Assembly (NCBI RefSeq): GCF_049686335.1
Contig: NZ_JBAVHX010000005.1
Location: 1-64,000 of the forward strand
Direction of reading: 5' to 3'
Origin: Buttiauxella sp049686335
GTDB taxonomy: Bacteria; Pseudomonadota; Gammaproteobacteria; Enterobacterales; Enterobacteriaceae
Length of the DNA: 64,000 bases
Part shown: in pieces, positions 14,901 through 24,981 of the stretch
Layout of the letters: each line of letters starts with the position of its first letter
Numbering within the stretch: position 1 is the first letter of the stretch
The notes under the pieces: generated by a model
The model's database searches: none
What the model saw: only the letters and a program-made list of their open reading frames with translations
What the model was told of the DNA's origin: nothing
Position numbers and translations under genes: made by a program

Positions 14901-16982
14901 CTATCGCTTCTTACGTCGCTTATCCAAATCCTTCAGCAACTTATTCACTTCATCGTCTGCGAACATTTCCTCAAGCGAAGTCGACAACTTGCGTCGCCAG
15001 TTTTTGTACTGATAACTGGTGCCTGGAATATTCACCGGTTCTGCTATGCCTAACCAGTCTTCAGGTTGCAGCCCCAGCAGGGCGCTATTGCTGTCAGCAA
15101 TGTAGCGCTGCATACCGCGATTGAGCGTACCCGTCATCGCCATCAACGACGCTTTGTGTCCTGCGCGTTTTGGCAGACAGCCATATTTATGCAGGCTATC
15201 CAGCAAACCTTGTTTGGCGCGTTCGCGATCCTGATACAGCTCAGTAAGCATCTCTTCATCAGGATACAGGCCCAGAGTTTTACCCAGCGTCAGGTCACCG
15301 CTTTCCCAGTAGCCGCGCAGAGTCGGTAAATCGTGGGTAGTTGCGACGGCCATCGACTGTTTAGGCCACGCTTTGGGCGCACGGAACTGCTTCTCCTGAT
15401 CGTGTTCGAAATAGAGCACTTTGTAGGAGTAAACTCCGCTGTCACGCAGCTTTCCGACGATCTCAACCGGCACCGTACCGAGATCCTCACCGATCACCAT
15501 ACAGTGATGACGTTTACTCTCCAGCGCGAGGATCGACAGCAGATCGTCCACCGGATAATGCACGTAAGCGCCTTTGTCCGCGGTTTCACCATACGGGATC
15601 CACCACAAACGCAACATCGACATCACGTGGTCAATACGTAGCGCACCACAACTGGTCATGTTGGAACGCAACAGATCAATAAACGGCTGATAGGCGCGTG
15701 CAGTAATCACATGCGGGTCCATCGGCGGCAAACCCCAGTTCTGGCCGAGCGGGCCAAGAATATCGGGTGGCGCACCCACAGAGGCTTTCAGGCAGTAAAG
15801 CTCGCGGTCACACCAGGTTTCCGAACCACCTTCTGCCACGCCAACCGCCAGGTCACGATACAGGCCGATTGGCATTTTAAAGCTCTGGCTGGTTTGCCAG
15901 CACATCTCAAACTGTGCGTAGGCGAGGTATTGCAGCCACAGATAGAAATTCACTTCATCGCGATGTTCGTTGCAGAAGGCGTTAACTTCCGGGTTATGTG
16001 CGTCGCGGAAACCTTCCGGCCACACCGGCCAACCCCAGCGCATTTCATCTTCTTTAACTTGATAAGCGTGCAGCGCATCGAATGCCGCCTGGTAATACAG
16101 GCTATCGCCGCCCTGCTGCACAAATGTCTGGAACGCGACGACATGTTCGTCACGCGCACCACGTAAAGAAAACTGCTTCCACGCCATGCGTAGCGCGGCC
16201 ATTTTCAAAACCGTCACGGTGGAGTAATCCACCCACTGCGCATCGCGTGCCGATTGCAGCGTCGCCTGCGTGGTCGGCATTTTCCACCACGTCTGCGCTT
16301 CATCACTCAGTAAGAAGTCATCAACCGCATTCACGTCGATATAAATCACGTTCAACCAACGGCGTGACGACGGACTATACGGACTGGCACTTTCTGGATT
16401 CGCAGGATACAGCGCGTGAATCGGATTCAGGCCGATAAACGCCCCGCCCCGTTTTGCTACATCCACCAGCATGCGCTGCAAATCACCGAAATCACCAATA
16501 CCCCAGTTATGCGTAGAACGTAAGGTGTAAAGCTGAACACATGCGCCCCACAGTTTTTCATCCTGCATTAACGCTGCGGGTTCATAACAGCGTTTTGGCG
16601 CAACAATCACGCGGCATTGCCAGTGATGATCATTCTGGCTGACTGTGAGGTCGTGATAGCCTTCCGGCAGCGACGCTGGCAGCAACATCTTTTTGCCGGC
16701 CAGAGCATGCCCTTTATGCTGTTTGCCCTCTTCAGTGGTCAACTGCCAGGTGTAATCACCGTTTCCTTCCAGCACCGTCGCCATGCGCGTGCCAGAAGTA
16801 AATACCAGGACATTAGCCACTGGCGTAACCCCCACCTTTTTCAAGGTGGGGGTACGGCTCATGGCTTCCAGCAAACGCTGCTTGGTATCCGCAGGAATAG
16901 CCTGCGGTTTGCCGTGGGCGTTAATGTAGTTTGGGCTAATTCCCGCCTCCAGGGCGGCGTTATCAAGACGTTTGCTGTCCAT
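14901..16982 (-). CDS. malQ: 4-alpha-glucanotransferase (amylomaltase)
   Basis: A 693-residue GH77 enzyme that disproportionates maltodextrins and releases glucose. Visible: nucleophile Asp in LRIDHVMSMLRLWWIP, acid/base Glu in VIGEDLGTVP and the third Asp in THDLPTLRGYW. The N-terminal enterobacterial extension is present (DNAALEAGISPNYINAHG). Transcribed with malP, 8 bp downstream. Confidence 0.98.
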   Translation of the reverse strand: MDSKRLDNAALEAGISPNYINAHGKPQAIPADTKQRLLEAMSRTPTLKKVGVTPVANVLVFTSGTRMATVLEGNGDYTWQLTTEEGKQHKGHALAGKKMLLPASLPEGYHDLTVSQNDHHWQCRVIVAPKRCYEPAALMQDEKLWGACVQLYTLRSTHNWGIGDFGDLQRMLVDVAKRGGAFIGLNPIHALYPANPESASPYSPSSRRWLNVIYIDVNAVDDFLLSDEAQTWWKMPTTQATLQSARDAQWVDYSTVTVLKMAALRMAWKQFSLRGARDEHVVAFQTFVQQGGDSLYYQAAFDALHAYQVKEDEMRWGWPVWPEGFRDAHNPEVNAFCNEHRDEVNFYLWLQYLAYAQFEMCWQTSQSFKMPIGLYRDLAVGVAEGGSETWCDRELYCLKASVGAPPDILGPLGQNWGLPPMDPHVITARAYQPFIDLLRSNMTSCGALRIDHVMSMLRLWWIPYGETADKGAYVHYPVDDLLSILALESKRHHCMVIGEDLGTVPVEIVGKLRDSGVYSYKVLYFEHDQEKQFRAPKAWPKQSMAVATTHDLPTLRGYWESGDLTLGKTLGLYPDEEMLTELYQDRERAKQGLLDSLHKYGCLPKRAGHKASLMAMTGTLNRGMQRYIADSNSALLGLQPEDWLGIAEPVNIPGTSYQYKNWRRKLSTSLEEMFADDEVNKLLKDLDKRRKKR

Positions 16983-16990
16983 GCGTTCCC

Positions 16991-19393
16991 TTAGCGTTTT
17001 GCCTGCCAGATACGTTGCTGATAATCACGGATAGAGCGGTCAGAGCTGAACATACCGCAACGTGCCGTGTTAAGAATGGCGGCGCGCGTCCAGGCATCCT
17101 GGTCAAGATACAGGGCATCTGCGAGTTTTTGTGCTTCCGCGTACGCTGTGAAATCGGCCATCACTAAATACGGATCGCCGCCTTGTTTGCCAATGCTGTG
17201 CAGCATCTGGTCGAAGGCATGTTTGTCGCCATCGCTATAAACGCCCTTCTCCAGCTCTTTGAGCACCGCATCAAGCACTTTGTCTTTCTTACGCCATTTC
17301 ACCGGATCATAGCCTTTGGCTTTCAGCGCTTTCACTTCTTCCACGGTATGACCGAAGATAAAGATGTTTTCCTCACCGACCTTCTCAGCGATTTCGACGT
17401 TCGCCCCATCGAGCGTGCCGACAGTCAGTGCCCCGTTAAGCGCCAGTTTCATGTTGCCGGTACCGGAGGCTTCTTTGCCTGCGGTAGAGATTTGCTCGGA
17501 AATATCCGCCGCCGGGATCATCACTTCTGCCGCCGAGACACAGTAATCCGGCAGGAAGACCACTTTCAACTTGTCGCCAACCACCGGATCGTTATTGATG
17601 GCGTGTGCCACTTTGTTAATCGCGAAGATGATGTTTTTGGCGAGGTAGTAACCCGGCGCCGCTTTCGCACCAAACAGATACACGCGTGGCACACGGTCTG
17701 CCGTCGGGTTTTCACGGATTTCTTTGTACTGCGCCAAAATGTGCAGCAGGTTCAGGTGCTGACGTTTGTACTCGTGCAGGCGTTTGATTTGCACGTCAAA
17801 CAACGCATCCGGGCTAATGACAATGCCAGTGCGAACTTTGACGAAAGCTGCCAGTTTCACTTTGTTCTGATATTTGATGTCGCGGTATTCCTTGCGGAAT
17901 TTCGCATCATCAGCATATTTTTCCAGACCTTCGAGCACATCAAGATTGTTTGCCCACTCTTTCTTGAGCTTTTTATCGAGCAATGCCGCAAGTGACGGGT
18001 TGCACTGTTTGATCCAGCGACGTGGCGTAATCCCGTTGGTGACGTTATGGAACTTGTTCGGCCACAGCTGGTGATATTCCGGGAACAGGTCTTTGACGAC
18101 CAAATCCGAGTGCAATGCTGCAACCCCGTTCACCGCAAAACCACTCACCACACACATGTTCGCCATACGAACTTGCTTGTCGTAAACCACTGCCAGTTTT
18201 GCCCATACCGCTTCGTCGCCCGGCCAGGTTTTCGTCACCAGCTTTTTAAAGCGATCGTTGATTTCATTGATAATCTGCATATGGCGCGGCAGCAGCGCTT
18301 TCACCAGTTTCTCATCCCAGCACTCCAGCGCTTCAGGCATCAAAGTGTGGTTGGTGTATGCGAAGGTTTTACTGGTGATAGCCCAGGCGTCATCCCAGCT
18401 CATCTGGTGCTCGTCGATAAGCACGCGTAACAGTTCAGGAATAGCGATAGTCGGATGGGTGTCGTTCAGCTGAATGACTTCGTAATCCGCCAGTTCCTGA
18501 AGCTTACGGCCCGCCAGATGGTGACGACGTAAAATATCGCCAACCGAACACGCGCACTGGAAATACTGCTGCATCAAACGCAGTTTCTTGCCGTTCAGGT
18601 GGTTGTCGTTCGGATACAGCACTTTTGTCAGTTTTTCGGCGTCGATTCCCTGTTGCTCTGCTTTCAGGAAGTCGCCGTCGTTGAATTTGGTTAAATCAAA
18701 GGGATGAGCGTGTTTTGCCTGCCATAAACGCAGCGGTTGCGAAACGCCGTTGCGGTAGCCAACAACCGGTAAATCCCAGGCTTCGCCATGGAAGACAAAC
18801 GCCGGCTCCCAGCGAATCGTCTTACCGTCTTTAACGACTTTACCACCGACACCCACTTGTACGTCGAGTGCCGAGTTGTGCTGGAACCACGGATAACTGC
18901 CACGATGCCAGTCGTCAGGCGCTTCCATCTGCTGCCCATCTTTGAAGGACTGGCGGAACAAGCCGTACTGGTAATTCAGGCCGTAACCTATCGCCGACTG
19001 GCCGACGGTCGCCATGGAGTCGAGGAAACACGCTGCAAGACGCCCTAACCCGCCATTCCCCAGCGCAGGATCGGTCTCCGCCTCCAGCAAGTCGCTCAGG
19101 TCGATATCGAACGCTTTCAGTTCATCCGCCACCTCCTGATACCAGCCGAGGTTCAGCAAATTGTTGCCCGTCAGGCGACCAATTAAAAACTCCATGGAGA
19201 TGTAGTTTACGTGGCGCTGATTTTTTTCAGGTTTAGCCACTGGCTGGGCGGCCAGCAATTCTGCAAGCGCGCCGCTGACAGCATGCCACCATTGTTGGTT
19301 GTTCATTTCAGCAGCAGAATGAAGTCCATAACGCTGCCACTGACGTGTCAGTGCAGCCAGAAATTGTGCTTTATTGAAGGTCGTCTGTGACAT
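16991..19393 (-). CDS. malP: Maltodextrin phosphorylase
   Basis: PLP-dependent GT35 phosphorylase that releases glucose-1-phosphate from maltodextrins. The start MSQTTFNKAQF (ATG 19393) gives 800 residues, near E. coli MalP (797), and fits better than the longer frame starting at 19426. The pyridoxal lysine lies in EASGTGNMKLALNGAL; NHTLMPEALE is also typical. First gene of malPQ, divergent from malT. Confidence 0.98.
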   Translation of the reverse strand: MSQTTFNKAQFLAALTRQWQRYGLHSAAEMNNQQWWHAVSGALAELLAAQPVAKPEKNQRHVNYISMEFLIGRLTGNNLLNLGWYQEVADELKAFDIDLSDLLEAETDPALGNGGLGRLAACFLDSMATVGQSAIGYGLNYQYGLFRQSFKDGQQMEAPDDWHRGSYPWFQHNSALDVQVGVGGKVVKDGKTIRWEPAFVFHGEAWDLPVVGYRNGVSQPLRLWQAKHAHPFDLTKFNDGDFLKAEQQGIDAEKLTKVLYPNDNHLNGKKLRLMQQYFQCACSVGDILRRHHLAGRKLQELADYEVIQLNDTHPTIAIPELLRVLIDEHQMSWDDAWAITSKTFAYTNHTLMPEALECWDEKLVKALLPRHMQIINEINDRFKKLVTKTWPGDEAVWAKLAVVYDKQVRMANMCVVSGFAVNGVAALHSDLVVKDLFPEYHQLWPNKFHNVTNGITPRRWIKQCNPSLAALLDKKLKKEWANNLDVLEGLEKYADDAKFRKEYRDIKYQNKVKLAAFVKVRTGIVISPDALFDVQIKRLHEYKRQHLNLLHILAQYKEIRENPTADRVPRVYLFGAKAAPGYYLAKNIIFAINKVAHAINNDPVVGDKLKVVFLPDYCVSAAEVMIPAADISEQISTAGKEASGTGNMKLALNGALTVGTLDGANVEIAEKVGEENIFIFGHTVEEVKALKAKGYDPVKWRKKDKVLDAVLKELEKGVYSDGDKHAFDQMLHSIGKQGGDPYLVMADFTAYAEAQKLADALYLDQDAWTRAAILNTARCGMFSSDRSIRDYQQRIWQAKR

Positions 19394-19771
19394 AGGGGCT
19401 CGGGTCCTGTGATGTTCTAATTTCATTACCCGCTAGTGTGCAGGGTGGCCTGGGGTAATTCCTCCTCCTGAGGGGGATTAGGGAGGGAGGAGTAACGGGG
19501 AGTAGCTAAAAATGTGATCGCCGCCACTTAAAGTTAGGCGCTATTACCGGAAACGCCCACCAGCACTGAGTTTTCACATCGGCAGCTAACACTGGATAAA
19601 TGAATTCATCTAATCAATAGATTTGTGACCCGCAGCAACTTACAACGCCTCAAAACCTCAACAATCTTGCAATAACCCGCAAACTGGTCGACTTTGTAGT
19701 AAGTATTAATTACGAAGCGTAAAAAAAATCATATTCGCACATATTTCTTTTACACAGTGAAGTGGTAGACC
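19394..19771. promoter_or_regulatory. malPQ / malT divergent control region
   Basis: A 378-bp gap. At 19455-19500 a purine/pyrimidine-skewed stretch contains GGGGATTAGGGAGG and GGAGGAG on one strand and CCTCCTCC on the other. These match the MalT-box theme GGGGA(T/G)GAGG in both orientations, close to malP. A CRP-like half-site TGTGATCGCCGCCACTT lies at 19513-19529. Activation of malPQ by MalT and of malT by CRP is established in E. coli; the exact sites here are inferred. Confidence 0.65.
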
Positions 19772-22480
19772 ATGCTGATCCCCTCGAAATTAAGTCGTCC
19801 AGTACGTCTGGAAAATACAGTGGTCCGCGACCGTCTGTTGATGAAATTATCAACAGCCAGTAATTATCGAGTGGCGCTGGTAACCAGTCCGGCAGGTTAT
19901 GGAAAAACGACGCTGGTTTCTCAGTGGGCTGCGGGGAAAAATGAATTAGGTTGGTACTCCCTTGATGAGGGTGATAACCAGCACGAACGTTTCGCCAGCT
20001 ATTTGATAGCGGCCATTCAACAAGCGACTTCAGGCCATTGCGTGACCAGCGAAGTGATGGCGCAAAAACGCCAGTACTCAAGCTTAACCGCCCTGTTCGC
20101 CCAACTTTTTATCGAAATGGTGGAGTGGCATCGTCCGCTGTTTTTGGTCATTGATGATTACCATCTCATTACCAACCCTGTGATTCATGAAGCGATGCGC
20201 TTCTTCATTCGCCATCAGCCGGAAAACCTGACGCTGCTGGTGCTGTCGCGTAATTTGCCGCAGTTGGGAATCGCCAATTTACGCGTGCGCGATCAGCTGC
20301 TGGAAATCGGCAGTCAACAACTCGCTTTCACGCACCTTGAAGCGAAACAGTTTTTCGATCATCGGCTCAATTCCCCTCTCGAAAATACCGAGATCAACAG
20401 CCTGTGTGATGATGTCGCTGGTTGGGCGACGGCGCTGCAATTAATCGCGCTCTCCGCACGCCAGAACAGTAACTCTTCAGCGCACCATTCAGCACGCCGT
20501 CTTTCAGGCATCAACGCCAGCCATCTCTCTGACTATCTGGCCGATGAAGTGCTGGATAATGTCGATGCACAAACCCGTAACTTCCTGCTGCGTAGCTCGA
20601 TTCTGCGTTCCATGAACGATGCGCTAATTGTGCGTGTCACGGGCGAAGAGAATGGCCAGATGCGCCTTGAAGAGACTGAACGCCAGGGTCTATTCATTCA
20701 GCGCATGGATGACAGCGGCGAATGGTTCCGTTTTCATCCGCTGTTTGGCAATTTCTTACGCCAGCGTTGCCAGTGGGAACTGGCGACCGAACTTCCGGAA
20801 ATCCATCGTGCGGCAGCAGAAAGCTGGATGGCACAGGGCTTCCCGAGCGAAGCGATTCACCACGCTTTGGCCGCAGGCGACTCAACCCTGCTGCGTGATA
20901 TCCTGCTCAACCACGCCTGGGCACTGTTTAATCACAGCGAATTAGCGTTGCTGGAAGAGTCATTGAAAGCGCTGCCATGGGAAAGCTTGCTGGAAAATCC
21001 GAAACTGGTATTGCTGCAAGCCTGGCTGATGCAAAGCCAGCATCGCTACAGCGAAGTGAACACGCTGCTGGCACGTGCTGAGCAAGAAATGAATGTCGTG
21101 ATGGACGAAACGATGCACGGCGAATTTAATGCGTTACGCGCCCAGGTTGCGATTAACGATGGCAACCCGGAAGAAGCAGAACGGCTGGCGATGATCGCAC
21201 TCGACACGTTGCCGCTCGCCAGTTTTTACAGCCGTATTGTTGCGACGTCCGTGCATGGCGAAGTGCTGCACTGCAAAGGTGATCTCACTAAATCGTTGTC
21301 CGTGATGCAACAAACCGAACAGATGGCGCGCCGCCATGACATGTGGCACTACGCGCTGTGGGGCTTATGCCAACAGAGCGAAATTTTGCTGGCGCAGGGT
21401 TTCCTCCAGTCAGCCTGGGAAGCGCAGCAAAAGGCCTTTACGCTGATTGAAGAGCAGCACCTTGAGCAACTCCCGCTGCACGAATTTTTACTGCGTATTC
21501 GTGCGCAATTGCTGTGGGCGTGGTCGCGCCTAGATGAAGCCGAAGCCACAACGCGCATGGGTCTGGACGTACTTTCCGGCTATCAACCACAACAGCAATT
21601 ACAGTGCCTTGCATTATTAGTGCAATGTTCTCTGGCGCGAGGTGATCTGGATAACGCCCGTAATCACCTCAACCGTCTGGAAAATTTGCTGGGCAATGGT
21701 GCATTCCACAGTGACTGGGTGTCCAACGCTGACAAAGTGCGGGTGATTTACTGGCAAATGACCGGTGATAAACAATCCGCCGCCAACTGGCTACGTCTGA
21801 CGCCGAAACCTGAATTTGCCAATAACCATTTCCTGCAAAGCCAGTGGCGTAACATCGCGCGAGCGCAGATTTTGCTGAGCGATTTTGAGCCGGCTGAAAT
21901 GGTGCTGGAAGAGTTAAACGAAAATGCCCGCAGCCTGCGATTAATGAGCGATCTCAACCGCAACCTGCTGCTGCTAAATCAGCTTTACTGGCAGGCCGGT
22001 CGCAAGAGTGATGCTCAACGCGTGCTGTTGGAAGCACTGGCGCTGGCTAACCGCACCGGGTTTATCAGCCACTTTGTGATTGAGGGAGAAGCCATGGCGC
22101 AACAGTTACGCCAGCTGATTCAACTCAATACGCTTCCGGAACTGGACCAGCATCGTGCACAGCGCATTCTGCGTGAGATTAACCAGCATCATCGTCATAA
22201 GTTCGCCCATTTCGATGAGAACTTTGTGAACCGTTTATTGACACATCCTGAGGTGCCGGAATTAATTCGCACCAGTCCGCTGACGCAACGCGAGTGGCAG
22301 GTGTTGGGGCTGATTTATTCCGGTTACAGCAATGAGCAAATCGCCGGTGAGCTGGATGTTGCGGCTACCACGATTAAAACGCACATTCGAAATTTGTATC
22401 AGAAGTTGGGTGTCGCACATCGCCAGGATGCGGTGCAGCATGCGCAAAAATTGCTGAAGATGATGGGTTACGGGGTTTAG
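19772..22480 (+). CDS. malT: Maltose regulon activator MalT
   Basis: A 902-residue STAND-class ATPase regulator activated by maltotriose and ATP. The N-terminal NOD has Walker A PAGYGKTTL (about 38-46) and Walker B FLVIDDYH. It is followed by a winged helix, a TPR-like superhelical sensor (about 440-800) and a C-terminal LuxR-type HTH (LTQREWQVLGLIYSGYSNEQIA). The length matches E. coli (901). Confidence 0.98.
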   Translation: MLIPSKLSRPVRLENTVVRDRLLMKLSTASNYRVALVTSPAGYGKTTLVSQWAAGKNELGWYSLDEGDNQHERFASYLIAAIQQATSGHCVTSEVMAQKRQYSSLTALFAQLFIEMVEWHRPLFLVIDDYHLITNPVIHEAMRFFIRHQPENLTLLVLSRNLPQLGIANLRVRDQLLEIGSQQLAFTHLEAKQFFDHRLNSPLENTEINSLCDDVAGWATALQLIALSARQNSNSSAHHSARRLSGINASHLSDYLADEVLDNVDAQTRNFLLRSSILRSMNDALIVRVTGEENGQMRLEETERQGLFIQRMDDSGEWFRFHPLFGNFLRQRCQWELATELPEIHRAAAESWMAQGFPSEAIHHALAAGDSTLLRDILLNHAWALFNHSELALLEESLKALPWESLLENPKLVLLQAWLMQSQHRYSEVNTLLARAEQEMNVVMDETMHGEFNALRAQVAINDGNPEEAERLAMIALDTLPLASFYSRIVATSVHGEVLHCKGDLTKSLSVMQQTEQMARRHDMWHYALWGLCQQSEILLAQGFLQSAWEAQQKAFTLIEEQHLEQLPLHEFLLRIRAQLLWAWSRLDEAEATTRMGLDVLSGYQPQQQLQCLALLVQCSLARGDLDNARNHLNRLENLLGNGAFHSDWVSNADKVRVIYWQMTGDKQSAANWLRLTPKPEFANNHFLQSQWRNIARAQILLSDFEPAEMVLEELNENARSLRLMSDLNRNLLLLNQLYWQAGRKSDAQRVLLEALALANRTGFISHFVIEGEAMAQQLRQLIQLNTLPELDQHRAQRILREINQHHRHKFAHFDENFVNRLLTHPEVPELIRTSPLTQREWQVLGLIYSGYSNEQIAGELDVAATTIKTHIRNLYQKLGVAHRQDAVQHAQKLLKMMGYGV

Positions 22481-22493
22481 TTGCTGGAAAAAA

Positions 22494-22617
22494 ACTGGCG
22501 GATGGCGCTTACGCTTATCCGCCCTACGGGAAAGGTGTGTAGAGTGGATAAGCGCGAGCGTCAGCCCCCTACGGGAAAGGTGCTGTAGGGTGGATAAGCG
22601 CGAGCGTCATCCACCAT
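22494..22617. repeat. REP-like cluster with a duplicated ~45-bp unit
   Basis: One palindrome (GGCGGATGGCGC...GCTTATCCGCCCTACGGG) is followed by two nearly identical units beginning CCCTACGGGAAAGGTG and containing GTGGATAAGCGCGAGCGTCA. It lies between convergent malT and glpD, where E. coli K-12 has the rtc genes. Confidence 0.8.
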
Positions 22618-22622
22618 TTACA

Positions 22623-24131
22623 TCATGATGCCAGCGATAACTTCGCCTTAGTGCCCCGCTTTACCAACCACTGCGCCACCCGCGCCTGCTGTTCTTCATT
22701 CAGCCACATGCCTAATTTGGTACGACGCCAGATGGCATCATCAACACCGCGTACCCACTCATGCTCCACCAGGTAGCGCAGTTCTGCTTCGTAAAGCTCA
22801 TGGCCGAAGTCTTCGCCCAAATCACTGACGCTGGTCGCGCCTGCCAGAATCAAATCGCTGTTGCTGCCGTAAGTGCGTGAGAAACGACGCGCCAGGCTTT
22901 CGCTCAGGAAGGTGTAGCGGCGGCGCAGTTGCGCGGCGTAATCATCGCGATCGCCCTTAATGTCGCCACCAGGCAAGGTGCAATCTTTGGTCCAGGCGGG
23001 ACCCATTTTCGGGTAGTAGCCTTTCAGTTTCTCCAGGGCGTGTTCGGAGAGCTTACGGTAAGTCGTGAGTTTGCCACCAAACACGGACAGCAGCGGAGCC
23101 TTGCCCTGCTCATCATGAATATCGAGCGTGTAATCGCGGGTAATAGCCTGCGGGGAATCGGACTCATCATCACACAACGGACGCACACCTGAGTAAGTCC
23201 AGACGATATCATCGCGGCTCAGCGTCTTTTTAAAGTGTGCGTTGTAAGCATCCAGCAGGTAGTTAATTTCATTTTCATCGATGTGGACATCTTTTGGGTC
23301 GCCCTTATATTCCACATCGGTGGTACCAATAATGGAGAACTCATCCATCCACGGAATGACAAACACGATGCGTTTATCTTCGTTCTGCAGAATGTAAGCT
23401 TGCTTCTGATTGTGTACGCGCGGCACCACAATGTGGCTACCTTTGATCAGTCGGATACCGTATGGCGAAGGCAATTCCAGGCCGTCGTCAAAGAAGTTTT
23501 TCACCCATGGGCCAGTGGCATTCACAAGGCCACGAGCACGCCAGCTGAACGTTTCGCCGGTGTCACTATCTTGTGCTTCGACAATCCAGAAGCCGTTTTC
23601 ACGCCAGGCGCGCGTGGCGCGCGTGCGGGTTTTCACCTCGCCACCTTCACGCGTCACCATTTGCGCGTTCGCTAAAACCAGGCGCGCATCGTCGACCCAA
23701 CAGTCGGAATATTCGAAACCGCGCACGATAGTAGATTTGAGAACCGAGTCCGCGCCAAAACGCAAACCGGTGGACGCAGGCAAACTGGTGCGTTTACCGA
23801 GATGGTCGTACATAAACAGACCGATACGAATCATCCATGCCGGGCGCAGATGCGGACGGTGTGGCAGACGAAAACGCATCGGGAAAGCAATGTGGGGAGC
23901 CATGTTCAGCAGCACTTCACGCTCGGCTAATGCTTCACTCACCAGGCGAAACTCGTAATGCTCAAGGTAGCGCAAGCCACCGTGGATCAATTTCGAGCTG
24001 TTAGAAGATGTCGCACTCGCCAGATCCTGAGCTTCAAGCATCAACACGGATAAACCACGGCCTGCGGCGTCAGCGGCGATACCTGCCCCATTTATTCCTC
24101 CGCCAATCACAATCAGATCTTTAGTTTCCAT
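22623..24131 (-). CDS. glpD: Aerobic glycerol-3-phosphate dehydrogenase
   Basis: A 502-residue FAD-dependent, membrane-associated enzyme that oxidises sn-glycerol-3-phosphate to DHAP and passes electrons to quinone. The N-terminal dinucleotide fold IVIGGGINGAGIAADAAGRG and the conserved SSNSSKLIHGGLRYLEHYEF are present. Divergent from glpEGR. Confidence 0.98.
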   Translation of the reverse strand: METKDLIVIGGGINGAGIAADAAGRGLSVLMLEAQDLASATSSNSSKLIHGGLRYLEHYEFRLVSEALAEREVLLNMAPHIAFPMRFRLPHRPHLRPAWMIRIGLFMYDHLGKRTSLPASTGLRFGADSVLKSTIVRGFEYSDCWVDDARLVLANAQMVTREGGEVKTRTRATRAWRENGFWIVEAQDSDTGETFSWRARGLVNATGPWVKNFFDDGLELPSPYGIRLIKGSHIVVPRVHNQKQAYILQNEDKRIVFVIPWMDEFSIIGTTDVEYKGDPKDVHIDENEINYLLDAYNAHFKKTLSRDDIVWTYSGVRPLCDDESDSPQAITRDYTLDIHDEQGKAPLLSVFGGKLTTYRKLSEHALEKLKGYYPKMGPAWTKDCTLPGGDIKGDRDDYAAQLRRRYTFLSESLARRFSRTYGSNSDLILAGATSVSDLGEDFGHELYEAELRYLVEHEWVRGVDDAIWRRTKLGMWLNEEQQARVAQWLVKRGTKAKLSLAS

Positions 24132-24143
24132 GTCACCCTCACG

Positions 24144-24183
24144 CGCTTTCGTTAAAGTTCAAATATGTTCGTTATCGCTCATA
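24144..24183. promoter_or_regulatory. Tandem GlpR operators upstream of glpD
   Basis: Two adjacent 20-bp segments, CTTTCGTTAAAGTTCAAAT and ATATGTTCGTTATCGCTCAT, fit the GlpR operator theme (A)TGTTCG-N2-N2-CG(A)(A)CAT. The second is the better match. They lie 13-52 bp before the glpD start, and the repressor gene is in the adjacent divergent operon. Confidence 0.65.
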
Positions 24184-24256
24184 CTAGCAAGTCCACGCGC
24201 GCTTTGTAACGAAAAAAAAACATTTCTGCGTGATATGGATAACATAATGACGTTAA

Positions 24257-24536
24257 TATACTCGAGCTACTTCAAGATGCAGGTAGGCGGCAAACGAATG
24301 ACAAATTCGTCGGGAACGAATTTGACCAGCCAAAGGCTGGCCTTCGGTGAGAGACAGGAGTCTCTCATTAATCCCGATGAGCTTACTGAAGTAAGTGATT
24401 ATTCGGCCCATCCCTGGGCCTCACCCCTTCGGGACGCAGCTCACAGCGTTCAAATCTGCTCCCGGCAGATTTGTCGGGTGAATGAGGGCAGCCAACAACC
24501 CTGCAACTTGAAGGGTGACGGGTATATCAGCGGCCA
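24257..24536. repeat. Expanded (280-bp) ERIC-type element
   Basis: The ends (TATACTCGAGCTACTTCAAG and its mirror CTTGAAGGGTGACGGGTATA) and the centre (TCCCGATGAGCTTACTGAAG, TAAGTGATT) match the ERIC elements at 30681 and 36487. Two insertions more than double the 127-bp ERIC length. They contain extra perfect hairpins: CAAATTCG/CGAATTTG, CAGCC/GGCTG, GAGAGAC/GTCTCTC, GGGCC/GGCCC and CAAATCTGC/GCAGATTTG. It fills most of the glpD-glpE gap. Confidence 0.85.
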
Positions 24537-24593
24537 TAGGGATGATTCCCTTAATATGGCGCAAGCCGATTGAATAAAGTGACGAGTAAATCC

Positions 24594-24923
24594 ATGGAAA
24601 CTTTTGAGTGTATTGGTGTGGAAGAAGCACACCAGAAGTTGCAACAGAAAACCGCAGTATTAGTTGATATCCGCGACCCGCAGAGCTTTGCGATGGGCCA
24701 TACACCTGGCGCATTCCATCTGACCAACGATCGTCTGGTGGCGTTTATGCAGGAAACCGATTTTGAAACACCGGTGATGGTAATGTGCTATCACGGCAAC
24801 AGCAGCAAAGGTGCCGCGCAGTATCTGCTGCAACAGGGTTACGACCAGGTTTATAGCGTCGATGGCGGATTTGACGCCTGGCATCGCCATTTCCCGGCTG
24901 AAGTGGCACACGGGGCGTCTTAA
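24594..24923 (+). CDS. glpE: Thiosulfate sulfurtransferase GlpE
   Basis: A single-domain rhodanese of 109 residues that transfers sulfur from thiosulfate to cyanide or thiols. The catalytic cysteine is C65 in the loop CYHGNSSKG. The start METFECIGVEEAH is chosen by comparison with the E. coli protein; codons upstream are in the repeat-derived leader. First gene of glpEGR. Confidence 0.96.
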   Translation: METFECIGVEEAHQKLQQKTAVLVDIRDPQSFAMGHTPGAFHLTNDRLVAFMQETDFETPVMVMCYHGNSSKGAAQYLLQQGYDQVYSVDGGFDAWHRHFPAEVAHGAS

Positions 24924-24981
24924 ATCGGTTTGTAACAGGTATACTGCTTCCTTTTATCTCGTTGGAATTGGTTAAAACCTT

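Noticed and set aside
17183..17995. 270-codon plus-strand frame inside malP
   Set aside because: Antisense shadow of malP with no similarity to a known protein and no initiation signal.
22482..22622. Remnant of rtcR or rtcB between malT and glpD
   Set aside because: The gap contains only REP-like repeats; no coding remnant is readable.
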